Shown in pieces: positions 24,255 through 32,307 of a stretch of DNA of 64,000 nucleotides. The first letter of the stretch is position 1; the number at the start of each line of letters is the position of its first letter. Both the position numbers and the translations under genes were made by a program. Where the stretch lies: contig JAFWSX010000006.1 in the NCBI GenBank assembly GCA_017519185.1, forward strand, positions 1 through 64,000, given 5' to 3'. The DNA is from Bacteroidales bacterium (GTDB lineage: Bacteria > Bacteroidota > Bacteroidia > Bacteroidales > UBA932). The notes beneath the pieces are model-generated. The model saw only the letters and a list, made by a program, of their open reading frames with translations, was not told the origin of the DNA and made no database searches.

Positions 24255-25395
24255 GGTGACCATTGTGCCTGTGGCCTTTGCGCCTCTTCTTACGCTTGCT
24301 CTCGTCAAAACGGGTGATGCTCTCGTCACCGGCGGCACTGACGAACGCAGTTTCAGGCTCCTTGTCGTTGTCGATATCGCGGAAACCCTGGAGGGAATCG
24401 GGCTTGTTGCCCTTTCGGTTCAGCGCCTGAATGGCCCTTACTCGGTCCGCGGTGAGGGGGAAGATGTTTGTCATATTGCCCTTCTCATAGGAGAACCACA
24501 TCACTCCAGAAAGGATGTCAGTCTTCACGAGCCAGGCGCTGCCGTCCTTGAATTCAAGAGGTTCCTTCACCACCGGAAGCTTGCTTTGGGCATCGATGTA
24601 TGTTGAAGCCTCATAGTTGATGCAGCATTTGAGCTTACTGCATTGGCCGGCCAGCTTCTGCGGATTGAGGGAGAGATCCTGGCAACGCGCAGCCTGTGTG
24701 GTTATGGAATTGAAGTCAGCCATATAGCACGAACAGCAGAGCGGTCTTCCGCACACACCGATGCCTCCGATGAGCCCGGCTTCCTGCCTGGCTCCGATCT
24801 GCTTCATCTCGATGCGGATGCCGAATTCGGCGGCGAAATCTTTGATCAACTGGCGGAAATCGACCCTTTCATCAGCGATATAGTAGAAAATGGCCTTTGT
24901 GCCGTCACCCTGGAACTCCACGTCGCCTATCTTCATCTCGAGCCCGAGACGGGCGGCGAGCTGACGGGAACGAATCATTGTCTTGTGCTCCCTTGCGATG
25001 GCTTCCTGCCAGCGCTCTATGTCGAGGATCTTGGCCTTGCGATATATCTTCTTGAATTCGTATGTGGCAGGATCGATGTGGTGGCGTGCCATCTGGAGGG
25101 CTACGATAGGCCCTTCAAGGTTGATGATGCCGACATCGTGGCCATATGCGGCTTCCACCACCACGATGTCCCCGACCTTCAGTATAAGGCCGGAAGTGTT
25201 GCGGTAGATGCCTTTGTGAGTGTTCTTGAACCGGACTTCGAAGAGATCCTTGTAGTGCTCTGAAGGGATGTCTCTCAGCCAGTTGAATGCCGCAAGCTTG
25301 CAGCATCCCAGCTTATATCCTATCAGCAGCTCGTTGTCTTCAGTCCTCTCGACCGTGCAGGCTCTCGAACAATCATATGTCTTGCTCTTTTCCAT
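24232..25395 (-). CDS. PSP1 domain protein (RicT/YaaT-like)
   Basis: A 387-aa protein starting MEKSKTYDCSRACTVERT at 25395, 2 bp after holB; the longer in-frame start would overlap holB. The PSP1 core covers about 40-260. Its Cys-rich stretch has CGRPLCCSCYM, ARCQDL and GQCSKLKCCINYE, as in RicT/YaaT, which in Bacillus forms the iron-sulfur Ric complex acting with RNase Y. The C-terminus is highly basic and His-rich (KRKKRRKGHRHNGHHGQKEEK), which may bind RNA or metal. Partners RicA and RicF are not in this window. Confidence 0.85.
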   Translation of the reverse strand: MEKSKTYDCSRACTVERTEDNELLIGYKLGCCKLAAFNWLRDIPSEHYKDLFEVRFKNTHKGIYRNTSGLILKVGDIVVVEAAYGHDVGIINLEGPIVALQMARHHIDPATYEFKKIYRKAKILDIERWQEAIAREHKTMIRSRQLAARLGLEMKIGDVEFQGDGTKAIFYYIADERVDFRQLIKDFAAEFGIRIEMKQIGARQEAGLIGGIGVCGRPLCCSCYMADFNSITTQAARCQDLSLNPQKLAGQCSKLKCCINYEASTYIDAQSKLPVVKEPLEFKDGSAWLVKTDILSGVMWFSYEKGNMTNIFPLTADRVRAIQALNRKGNKPDSLQGFRDIDNDKEPETAFVSAAGDESITRFDESKRKKRRKGHRHNGHHGQKEEK

Positions 25396-25397
25396 TG

Positions 25398-26531
25398 TCA
25401 GATGTATAAATAAAACCTGTTGCAAAGGTCGACGAATGTCAGTTTGGAGTTGACATTGCTCTCTATTGCCGACAGTGCGGTGTCCAGGCTTGCAAGAGCC
25501 TTGCGGTAGAAGTCCTTCCTGATCGCAGCGGCATACCGTTCGAGGTGCTGATATTCGCCCAGCAATGCGAATGATATCTGCGGGACACCGTTTGCAAACA
25601 TAAATATTTTCCGGATATAATTCTCGGCATAGATGCAGAAATCTCTCTGTTTCTCACGGCCGGGAGCAGTCAGGGCGTCGGCGATGGACAGCAACTTGGT
25701 AAGATTGTGTTCCAGCGCCGCGTCGAGCAGCTCGCGTATGTCAGAGGCATATTCGTCTGACAGCTCTTCTTCGCGGAGCAGCTTCAGCGCACTGCCGTAG
25801 CTTCCTCTGGAAGCGCGGGCAGCAACCATCGCGTGGTCGGCGTCGGCCTGTTCTTCGCGGCAGAGTATGTCGCAGATGTCTTCAGGCGTATCCGGTTGCA
25901 GCCTGATGATCTGGCATCTCGAAAGTATGGTGGGCAGCAGCTTGTCGGGCTTGTGGCAGACAAGGAAGAAGAACGTGCCCTCCGGGGGCTCTTCCAGCAG
26001 CTTGAGCAGTTTGTTGGCAGCCTCTGCGTTCATCTTCTCGGCAAGGTAGATTATCATCACCTTGAACTCGGACTCATATGGCTTGAGCGACAGTTTGGAG
26101 ATTATGTCCTTTGCCTCGTGGACCGATATGTTACCGGCCTTGTTTTCTAGGCCGAGCGCATCGAACAAATCCTGTTCGTCGAAATATGGGTTAGTGAGTA
26201 CCAGTTGCCGGAATCCGTCGAGGAAATAATCTGAGATGGGATGTTTCTTCTCTGACTCGCCGAGTGACGATGTGGCTGCTACAGGGAACACGAAGTGCAC
26301 GTCCGGGTGGATCAGTTTGCCGTGCTTGTGGCAGCTGTTGCACACTCCGCAGCTGTCGCCGCCGCTGCGGTCCCTGCAGTTGATGTATTGGCTGAGTGCC
26401 AGCGCAAAAGCAATCGCGCCCATCCCTTGTTCTTCAACAAACAGGAGGGCGTGACCCATTTTGCCGCTGTCGACCATTCCGGTCAGATTGGCTTTCAGGG
26501 CTTCATTGCCGTGTATCTGCGCAAAAAGCAC
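25398..26531 (-). CDS. holB: DNA polymerase III subunit delta'
   Basis: A 377-aa clamp-loader subunit. The start is GTG at 26531 (reads VLFAQIHGNEALKANL), 4 bp after frr. It has the AAA+ fold with a degenerate Walker A (LLFVEEQGMGAIAFALAL, no GKT), as expected for delta', which does not hydrolyse ATP. A zinc module (CRDRSGGDSCGVCNSC) lies at about 53-68. LLEEPPEGTFFFLV (about 180) and LPTILSRCQIIRLQP (sensor/arginine-finger region SRC) follow. It sits in the conserved pyrH-frr-holB-PSP1-gldH-trmB operon. Confidence 0.9.
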   Translation of the reverse strand: MLFAQIHGNEALKANLTGMVDSGKMGHALLFVEEQGMGAIAFALALSQYINCRDRSGGDSCGVCNSCHKHGKLIHPDVHFVFPVAATSSLGESEKKHPISDYFLDGFRQLVLTNPYFDEQDLFDALGLENKAGNISVHEAKDIISKLSLKPYESEFKVMIIYLAEKMNAEAANKLLKLLEEPPEGTFFFLVCHKPDKLLPTILSRCQIIRLQPDTPEDICDILCREEQADADHAMVAARASRGSYGSALKLLREEELSDEYASDIRELLDAALEHNLTKLLSIADALTAPGREKQRDFCIYAENYIRKIFMFANGVPQISFALLGEYQHLERYAAAIRKDFYRKALASLDTALSAIESNVNSKLTFVDLCNRFYLYI

Positions 26532-26535
26532 TCGC

Positions 26536-27099
26536 CTATACCGTCATTATCTCTTTTTCCTTGGCAGCGAGGATCTCGTCAACTTTCTTTGTGAAGTTGT
26601 CGGTCTCTTTCTGTACAGACTCTTCGCTGTCTTTCTCTACGTCCTCGGGCAGACCGTCTTTCTGAAGCTTCTTGAGAGCGTTGATGGCGTCGCGGCGCAC
26701 GTTGCGGATGCTGACCTTGGCAGTCTCGCCTTCGGTCTTGGCTTTCTTCACCAGGTCGCGGCGGCGGTCCTCAGTGAGGGCCGGAACGTTGATGCGGATG
26801 ACCTCGCCGTTGTTCTGCGGAGTGAAACCGATATTGGCGTCCATAATGGCTTTCTCAATGGGGGCGATCATATTCCTCTCCCAGGGCTGGATGAACATTG
26901 TCTTTGCGTCAGGCACCGAAATGCTGGCTACCTGAGGGATGGGGGTCATAGTGCCGTAGTAGTTCACCAGTACATTGGCGAAAACTGCGGGATTGGCCTT
27001 GCCGGCGCGGTAGGTCTTCAGCTCCTCGTCGAGGTGGGTCACCGCGTCCTGCATCTTTTTCTTGCTGTCTTCGAGGACGGCTTTTGCTTTCTCAATCAT
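26536..27099 (-). CDS. frr: Ribosome recycling factor
   Basis: A 187-aa RRF that splits post-termination ribosomes together with EF-G. Recognised from TYRAGKANPAVFANVLVNYYG (domain I/II hinge), the IQPWERNMIAPIEKAI segment and the C-terminal helix AINALKKLQKDGLPEDVEKDSEE. Length is normal (185-187). Gaps are 16 bp after pyrH and 4 bp before holB. Confidence 0.97.
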   Translation of the reverse strand: MIEKAKAVLEDSKKKMQDAVTHLDEELKTYRAGKANPAVFANVLVNYYGTMTPIPQVASISVPDAKTMFIQPWERNMIAPIEKAIMDANIGFTPQNNGEVIRINVPALTEDRRRDLVKKAKTEGETAKVSIRNVRRDAINALKKLQKDGLPEDVEKDSEESVQKETDNFTKKVDEILAAKEKEIMTV

Positions 27100-27115
27100 A
27101 GTGGTATTGTGTTTA

Positions 27116-27829
27116 TTATTTGTTGCTTACTACGGTTCCGATGGCCTTGCCCTCTACAACAAGGGTCTCGAGCGAACCTTCTTTGGTCATATTGAAAACA
27201 ATGATGGGCATATCATTCTCGCGGCAGAGGGTGAACGCTGTGCTGTCCATCACTTTGAGTCCGTCGGCAAGTGCCTTGTCGAACGTGAGGGTGGTATATT
27301 TCTTTGCGTCCGGGTTCTTGGCAGGGTCGCTGTCATAAACTCCGTCCACCTTGGTGCCTTTCAGAAGAGCGTCTGCCTTTATCTCGCAGGCGCGGAGGGC
27401 AGATGCCGAGTCGGTGGTGAAGAAAGGATTCCCTGTGCCGCCGGCTATGATGGCCACGCCGCCTTTCTCCATAAATTCCACAGCTTCGTCACGCCTATAG
27501 TACTTTGCCATCGGCTCCATCGGGGTTGAGGTGAACACTTCTGCGGGAACTCCGGCTTTCTTGATGAATATGGACAGGCCAATGCTGTTGATGACTGTTG
27601 CAAGCATTCCCATCTGGTCGCCGCGCACACGGTCGAAACCTTGCTGGGCACCTGCCAGACCGCGGAAAATGTTGCCACCGCCGATAACTATCGCTACCTG
27701 CACGCCGCTGCGCACTACCGATGCGATCTGGGATGCATAAGAAGTCAGGATGGGTTCGTCGAGACCCTGTCCGTCAGGCCCGCCAATGGCTTCACCACTG
27801 AGCTTGAGCAATATTCTGTTGTATTTCAT
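27116..27829 (-). CDS. pyrH: UMP kinase
   Basis: A 237-aa bacterial-type uridylate kinase (amino-acid kinase fold) making UDP from UMP. Motifs: LLKLSGEAIGG at the N-terminus, VIGGGNIFRG (about 52), RGDQMGMLATVINS (about 70), IAGGTGNPFFTTDSASALRA (about 130) and KVDGVYDSDP. First gene of a six-gene minus-strand operon, with a TAATTTTG -7 box 24 bp upstream of its start. Confidence 0.97.
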   Translation of the reverse strand: MKYNRILLKLSGEAIGGPDGQGLDEPILTSYASQIASVVRSGVQVAIVIGGGNIFRGLAGAQQGFDRVRGDQMGMLATVINSIGLSIFIKKAGVPAEVFTSTPMEPMAKYYRRDEAVEFMEKGGVAIIAGGTGNPFFTTDSASALRACEIKADALLKGTKVDGVYDSDPAKNPDAKKYTTLTFDKALADGLKVMDSTAFTLCRENDMPIIVFNMTKEGSLETLVVEGKAIGTVVSNK

Positions 27830-27852
27830 ATTGTCTGATATGTGTAAACAAA

Positions 27853-27860
27853 CAAAATTA
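27853..27860 (-). promoter_or_regulatory. -7 element of the pyrH operon
   Basis: Minus-strand TAATTTTG matches TAnnTTTG exactly, giving a leader of about 20 nt before the pyrH start. No convincing -33 element is visible. Confidence 0.4.
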
Positions 27861-27889
27861 ATGAAAAAACTTCTAATTGTAAACAGGCG

Positions 27890-29629
27890 CTAATCGCAGG
27901 CAAGCACCTTCATCTCGCAGGCCTTGCAGTCGAATGCGAGCTGCAGGCGGCGGCCGTTGTTCACGAGGAAGAGCGGCTCTTTGAAGTCGGTGCGCAGAAG
28001 CCTGTCGTCGGCTCTTTTGCCGTGCTTTGCGCACAGGCCTAATTCATAACGGATGCAGTAGCGGCTGTGCATCAATTCGCCGTCCGCTGCTTCCCTTTTC
28101 TGAAGAGGAAGGGGTGCATCCGTGCATTTGAAGGCAGTACGCCGTGCTGCCATTATCTGCCCCATCCTTTCATCGAGCATTTCGGCCAGCTTGCGGCGGA
28201 ATCCGTTCAAGACGGAGAGTTGGTAGAAACGCACGTCGCTGTCGTCGACCGATATCACGTGGAAGGAATAGACCCCGGCGCGTTTGCCCATCTGCCTGCG
28301 TATGTTGTCCACTGCACCGGCGATGTTGAGGGCGGGGGGATAGTCTCCCCTGATGTCCAGGGTGACCGATGCTCCTGCTGCACTTACTGCGGTGATGGAG
28401 TCGGCTGAAAAGTCTACGGTCACATCCACGATGCGCTCGGGACTGTCGCTGCGCATCTGCTTTTCAAAAGCGATGTTATAATTGCGCCAGATTTCCTGCC
28501 CTGTCCGGAGCCCTTCGGAAGACTTTATCTCAATGCGTCTGCCGATGCATCTGTCGGCTCGGAACCCGGTCTGCTCTCCATTGTCAGAAACTGTGCAGAG
28601 CCCGTCGCCGTTGTTGACTGTCACCGTGCCGTCAAGTTCTATCCAGCCTTCGCCCATTGCTGTGATGCGGCCGGCATATTCGCCCTTCGACTTGGTGTTG
28701 TCCCCAGACAGCCATCTGCCTCTGTTCCCGTTGATGAACAGTTCGGTGTATCCTCGGTTGAAAGTGGCCTGAAGGTTGGGGGTGAAGCCTCCTGTTACTC
28801 GTCCGGCTGAAGAACGTCTGTATTGAGGGTTCTCCGCTATGAAACGGTCCAGGGCAAGGCTGTAATGGCGGACAGTGTTTCTCACATAACTTTCGTTCTT
28901 GAGCCTCCCTTCAATCTTGAAAGAGCAGATGCCGGCTTCGGCAAGCTCGGCAAGGCGGCTGTCAAGGCGGTAGTCCTGGAGCGACAGCAGCGGATAGTTC
29001 CGCACCAGAGTCTTCCCATCGGCATCTTCCAGGTCATACAGCGAGCGGCAGGCCTGGATGCAGGCTCCGCGGTTGGCGCTGCGGTCGGTGAGATGTTCGC
29101 TCAGGAAGCATTCTCCGCTGTAGCAGACGCACAGGGCACCGTGCACGAAGAATTCCAGTTCGCAGCTGACGGTATTCCTGATGGCCTTTATCTGATCCAG
29201 TGACAGCTGCCTCTCGAGCACGAGCCTCTTGAATCCGAGGGCTTCGAGGGCCGCGGCCTGCTGTGGCGTGCGGCATACGGCCTGGGTGGAAGCGTGCAGC
29301 TCGATGGGAGGAAGATCCTGCTGAAGCAGACGGTAGTCCTGCATAAGGACGGCATCGACTCCGGCATTGTAGAGTTCCCATATGAGAGAGGTCGCTTCAG
29401 GCAGTTCCTCATCGTAGAGCAGGGTGTTGACCGTGGCATATACCCTCGCACCGAAGCGATGGGCGTATTCCGAGAGGGCGGCAATGTCCTCCACAGGATT
29501 CCCGGCGGCTTCCCGTGCTCCGAATGAAGGTCCTGCGATATATACGGCATCGGCACCGCAGTCTATAGCTGCAATGCCGATGTCCTTATTCTTAGCAGGA
29601 GCGAGTAGCTCGAGCTGCGTTAGTTGCAT
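27890..29629 (-). CDS. U32 family peptidase-like protein (RlhA/TrhP-type)
   Basis: A 579-aa protein starting MQLTQLELLAPAKNKDIG at 29629, where the ATG lies 10 bp inside the end of the TPR gene. It carries the U32 signature EFFVHGALCVCYSGECFLSE (about residue 160) and further Cys residues (RGACIQACRSLYD; near the C-terminus CIRYELGLC and CKACEM). These resemble the iron-sulfur cysteines of U32 enzymes such as RlhA and TrhP, which hydroxylate 23S rRNA or tRNA. A role in RNA hydroxylation is more likely than proteolysis, but which RNA cannot be told. Confidence 0.85.
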   Translation of the reverse strand: MQLTQLELLAPAKNKDIGIAAIDCGADAVYIAGPSFGAREAAGNPVEDIAALSEYAHRFGARVYATVNTLLYDEELPEATSLIWELYNAGVDAVLMQDYRLLQQDLPPIELHASTQAVCRTPQQAAALEALGFKRLVLERQLSLDQIKAIRNTVSCELEFFVHGALCVCYSGECFLSEHLTDRSANRGACIQACRSLYDLEDADGKTLVRNYPLLSLQDYRLDSRLAELAEAGICSFKIEGRLKNESYVRNTVRHYSLALDRFIAENPQYRRSSAGRVTGGFTPNLQATFNRGYTELFINGNRGRWLSGDNTKSKGEYAGRITAMGEGWIELDGTVTVNNGDGLCTVSDNGEQTGFRADRCIGRRIEIKSSEGLRTGQEIWRNYNIAFEKQMRSDSPERIVDVTVDFSADSITAVSAAGASVTLDIRGDYPPALNIAGAVDNIRRQMGKRAGVYSFHVISVDDSDVRFYQLSVLNGFRRKLAEMLDERMGQIMAARRTAFKCTDAPLPLQKREAADGELMHSRYCIRYELGLCAKHGKRADDRLLRTDFKEPLFLVNNGRRLQLAFDCKACEMKVLACD

Positions 29630-30561
29630 TTGAGGGTAGTGATGTAGTAGGTAGCAGCTTCGCCCCATTTGGCGTCACCCTTGATTTGTTTGAAGTAGCT
29701 GCAAGCCTTGCTGTTGTTGTTGGCTCCCATATAGGCGGTACCGATCTGATAGATGGTCTGAGCCTTGTCGGTTGCCTCAGGGTTGATGGCCAGATAAGCT
29801 TCGAAAGCCTCGGCTGCAACCTGGTTCTGCTTGAGGCTGAGGGCTGCGGTACCGATGAGTTTCTGGGCGTTGGCGCTGTCGTTGTTCTGTGCAGAGAGCT
29901 GTGCATTCTCAAGCATGCCTTTCATATCTTTCTCTTTCTGGCAAGCTACGGCTTTCTTCAGGTAGATGTTGGCAAGCTGTTTCTTGGCGTTGGCTTCCTG
30001 ACCGTTTTCAGCGGCTTTGGTGAAAGCCTCTACAGCCTCGTCAGCCTTGTCGGCTGCAGAGAGAGCCTGACCCATTCTGAACCATGCGGCACCGTTGGCG
30101 GGATCAGCATCAACGATTGACTTGTATGCAGCAGCAGCTGCATCATATTCCTTGGCGTTCAGCAGAGCGCCGGCCTTTGCGTTGAGTATCTGGGGGATAA
30201 GCTTCTGTGCCTCTGCGACTACAGCTTCATTGTTGGCAAAGTCAAGAGCTTTGTCTGATGCCTGTTTGAAAAAGTCTACAGCTGCGTCGAAGTTGCTGGC
30301 TTCAGCGCTTTCCTTGCCGAGCTGGAGCAGAACTTTGGGAATGTATTCCTTGCAGTTGTTTAAAACCTCAGCACCCTCGTCTCCGAGAGAGGTGGCCTGC
30401 TCGAGTGCAGTATTGAACTGTGCGAGGGCACTTTCATAATTTTTCTCATTAAGGGCAGTTGCTGCGGCATTGAAGGTTTCTACTACTGCTGCAAGATCCT
30501 GCGCCATGGCAAAACCTGTTGCTGCAAAAGCTACACAAAGTGTCAGGAAAAATTTTTTCAT
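29620..30561 (-). CDS. Exported tetratricopeptide-repeat protein
   Basis: A 313-aa protein with a signal peptide (MKKFFLTLCVAFAATGFAMAQ) and at least five TPR-like helix pairs, for example AATALNEKNYESALAQFNTA, LLNAKEYDAAAAAYKSIVDADP, GQALSAADKADEAVEAFTKAAENG and KQNQVAAEAFEAYLAINPEA. The C-terminus has a Cys pair (KACSYF, TLKC). It has its own promoter and a leader of about 62 nt. The downstream U32 gene overlaps its stop by 10 bp. Likely a periplasmic scaffold; partner unknown. Confidence 0.85.
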   Translation of the reverse strand: MKKFFLTLCVAFAATGFAMAQDLAAVVETFNAAATALNEKNYESALAQFNTALEQATSLGDEGAEVLNNCKEYIPKVLLQLGKESAEASNFDAAVDFFKQASDKALDFANNEAVVAEAQKLIPQILNAKAGALLNAKEYDAAAAAYKSIVDADPANGAAWFRMGQALSAADKADEAVEAFTKAAENGQEANAKKQLANIYLKKAVACQKEKDMKGMLENAQLSAQNNDSANAQKLIGTAALSLKQNQVAAEAFEAYLAINPEATDKAQTIYQIGTAYMGANNNSKACSYFKQIKGDAKWGEAATYYITTLKCN

Positions 30562-30626
30562 AGCAATTTATGTCTATTTATGGGTTTCTGGGGGTTGGTT
30601 AATAAAAAAGCGTGCCAAAACGGACA

Positions 30627-30655
30627 CAAATTTATCAAAAAAAGTAATAATGCAA
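30627..30655 (-). promoter_or_regulatory. Promoter of the TPR protein gene
   Basis: The minus strand has TTG (30655-30653), an 18-nt spacer and TAAATTTG (30634-30627), an exact -7 match. Predicted start is near 30623. Confidence 0.5.
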
Positions 30656-30674
30656 GTAAGAATGGGGCTCAAGT

Positions 30675-30878
30675 TCAGTCTCCGACTTTCTCGATAATAG
30701 CCTTGGCGCGCTCGTAATCCTCATCGTTGACTACGATGCGGACATCGAAACCGGCAACGCCCATTCCGAGGAAAGGCAGGTTCTCGTTCACGATCTCACA
30801 TTCAATGCCCTCATTATCGAGCATGCCGCTCACGATGTGGGCTTGATAGACATCAGGATATTTGGCTAAGACTTTCAT
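30675..30878 (-). CDS. DUF2007 domain protein
   Basis: A 67-aa single-domain protein: MKVLAKYPDVYQAHIVSGML, then EGIECEIVNENLPFLGMG, ending DEDYERAKAIIEKVGD. This is the DUF2007 ('putative signal-transducing', PII-like ferredoxin fold) pattern of 'A..v...L...gI...i.n.......g......V.V...d...A..ll'. It lies 5 bp downstream of a two-TM membrane protein gene in the same direction, so the two are likely co-expressed. Function unknown. Confidence 0.8.
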   Translation of the reverse strand: MKVLAKYPDVYQAHIVSGMLDNEGIECEIVNENLPFLGMGVAGFDVRIVVNDEDYERAKAIIEKVGD

Positions 30879-30883
30879 GGCTG

Positions 30884-31360
30884 CTAGTACTGGTCTTTGG
30901 GGTGCTGTGAGCGGTAGTTGTAATAAACGTTGCTGATGAGGCGGGTTGTGTCCCTGATGGGGCCGTCCACATAAACCCTGTCCTCACCTTTGAAGAAGGT
31001 AATGGCATCTTCCCACATTCTTGTGAAACGCATATAGCCTTTTTTCTGCCTGAAGACCATCTTCTCATCATCTTCGCTCTCGAGGGCGAAATCTGCATCC
31101 TCCATAGTCTGTTGGATAATGTCGTGGTAGTCACTGAAAGGACCGTCCAGCGTTATGTGGTTCTTGCGGAAGCCGAGCATCGGATATACGGCAGAGATAA
31201 TTGCAAAAAGGATTGCGATCTGCCACATGGCACCTTCTTTGAAGAGAGTGGTGAAACTGCTGAGCGGGTGTTTGAGCACGAGGCAGAGAATGGCGACGAT
31301 GACGATGAACAATACTACGAAATAGACGAAGTATTTTACGGCTCTGATTAAGTATTTCAT
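30884..31360 (-). CDS. Two-TM membrane protein of unknown function
   Basis: A 158-aa protein with two N-terminal membrane helices (about 11-29 YFVYFVVLFIVIVAILCLV and about 46-62 IAILFAIISAVYPMLGF). A cytosolic charged domain follows with GYMRFTRMWEDAITFFKGED and DGPIRDTTRLISNVYYNY. It has the look of a conserved Bacteroidales protein in which the soluble domain resembles a PH-like module, but I cannot name the family. It pairs with the DUF2007 gene (5-bp gap). Confidence 0.65.
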   Translation of the reverse strand: MKYLIRAVKYFVYFVVLFIVIVAILCLVLKHPLSSFTTLFKEGAMWQIAILFAIISAVYPMLGFRKNHITLDGPFSDYHDIIQQTMEDADFALESEDDEKMVFRQKKGYMRFTRMWEDAITFFKGEDRVYVDGPIRDTTRLISNVYYNYRSQHPKDQY

Positions 31361-31391
31361 GGTTTTTGCAGCTGGCAGTTAATGTATGTGA

Positions 31392-31399
31392 CAAATTTA
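31392..31399 (-). promoter_or_regulatory. -7 element of the two-TM protein gene
   Basis: Minus-strand TAAATTTG, exact -7 consensus, 31 bp before the start at 31360. It lies back-to-back, 2 bp away, with the divergent element at 31402. Confidence 0.4.
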
Positions 31400-31401
31400 A
31401 C

Positions 31402-31409
31402 TAAATTTG
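31402..31409 (+). promoter_or_regulatory. -7 element of the coiled-coil/hemW operon
   Basis: Plus-strand TAAATTTG followed by C, exact -7 consensus. The leader is about 28 nt and contains the small inverted repeat GCCTTA-TC-TAAGGC (31409-31422). Confidence 0.4.
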
Positions 31410-31440
31410 CCTTATCTAAGGCATTAAAATACCGTTCGAT

Positions 31441-32307
31441 ATGGAAAATGAAGAGAAATTGAGAAAGATTGCCGTGGCGCTTGGTATCGCAGCCATCCTG
31501 CTCGGCGGTGTGCTGGCTTATGTCTGGATCAGCAAGAACAATATCGTCAAGGACCTCAACATCGAAAAGGCCGACCTGACCCAGGAGATGATGGAGCTCC
31601 GCGAGGAGTATGCCGAACTGCAGACAGCAAACGATACCCTCAACGCCAATCTTGAAATAGAAAGGGAGAAGGTGGACCAGCTGATCGAGCGCTTCCAGCA
31701 GACCGAAGCCACCAACAGGGCCCAGATCCGCCAGTACGAGAAAGAACTCGGCACCCTGCGGTCTATTATGAGACATTATATAGTGCAGATAGACTCACTC
31801 AACAACCTCAACATAGCTCTCCGTCAAGAGGCTTCCGACGCTCGTCAGGAGGCCGCCGAGAACAGGCGCCAGTATGACAACCTCCGCACTGAGGCTGACG
31901 AACTGGGACGCCAGGTTGCCCAGGGCTCAGTCGTCAAGGGCCGTGGCGTTTCTTTGCACGCCATCAACGCCTCAGCCAAAGAAACCGACCGCAGCAGCCG
32001 TACCGAGAAGCTCCGTACAGACCTCTTCCTTATCGAGAACACCATCGCAAAGAAAGGTCCCCGCAGGGTTTACATCAGGGTCAAGGGTCCCGACGGCATC
32101 CTTCTGACCGCAGACGACCGCCAGCTCTTCAACTGCGCCGGCGAGGAGATGATTTATTCCGAGTCACGTGAGGTAGACTATCAGGGTGAGGAAGTCGAGG
32201 TAAGCGTTTACTTCGCAAGCCCCCAGCCTTTCACCAAGGGCGTCTATACCGTGGATGCATATACCACAGAAGGCAAGATCGGTTCCGCCGACCTGCTTCT
32301 CAAGTAA
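31441..32307 (+). CDS. Membrane-anchored coiled-coil protein
   Basis: A 288-aa protein with a short cytosolic N-terminus, one TM helix (about 10-30, IAVALGIAAILLGGVLAYVW) and a long coiled coil (about 32-165, rich in Glu/Gln heptads such as EEYAELQTANDTLNANLEIE). A beta-rich C-terminal domain (about 205-288) contains RRVYIRVKGPDGILL and VEVSVYFASPQPFTKGVYTV. The last domain resembles a small immunoglobulin-like module. The stop is directly followed by the TTG start of hemW. Conserved-looking but unnamed; an envelope scaffold is plausible. Confidence 0.65.
   Translation: MENEEKLRKIAVALGIAAILLGGVLAYVWISKNNIVKDLNIEKADLTQEMMELREEYAELQTANDTLNANLEIEREKVDQLIERFQQTEATNRAQIRQYEKELGTLRSIMRHYIVQIDSLNNLNIALRQEASDARQEAAENRRQYDNLRTEADELGRQVAQGSVVKGRGVSLHAINASAKETDRSSRTEKLRTDLFLIENTIAKKGPRRVYIRVKGPDGILLTADDRQLFNCAGEEMIYSESREVDYQGEEVEVSVYFASPQPFTKGVYTVDAYTTEGKIGSADLLLK

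Noticed and set aside
29629-30561. TPR protein as a T9SS or Bam component
   Set aside because: Only generic TPR helices are visible; no sequence feature ties it to a specific machine.
31409-31422. Operator GCCTTATCTAAGGC upstream of the coiled-coil gene
   Set aside because: A single 6-bp inverted repeat just after the -7 box; too short and not repeated elsewhere in the window to support a regulator site.
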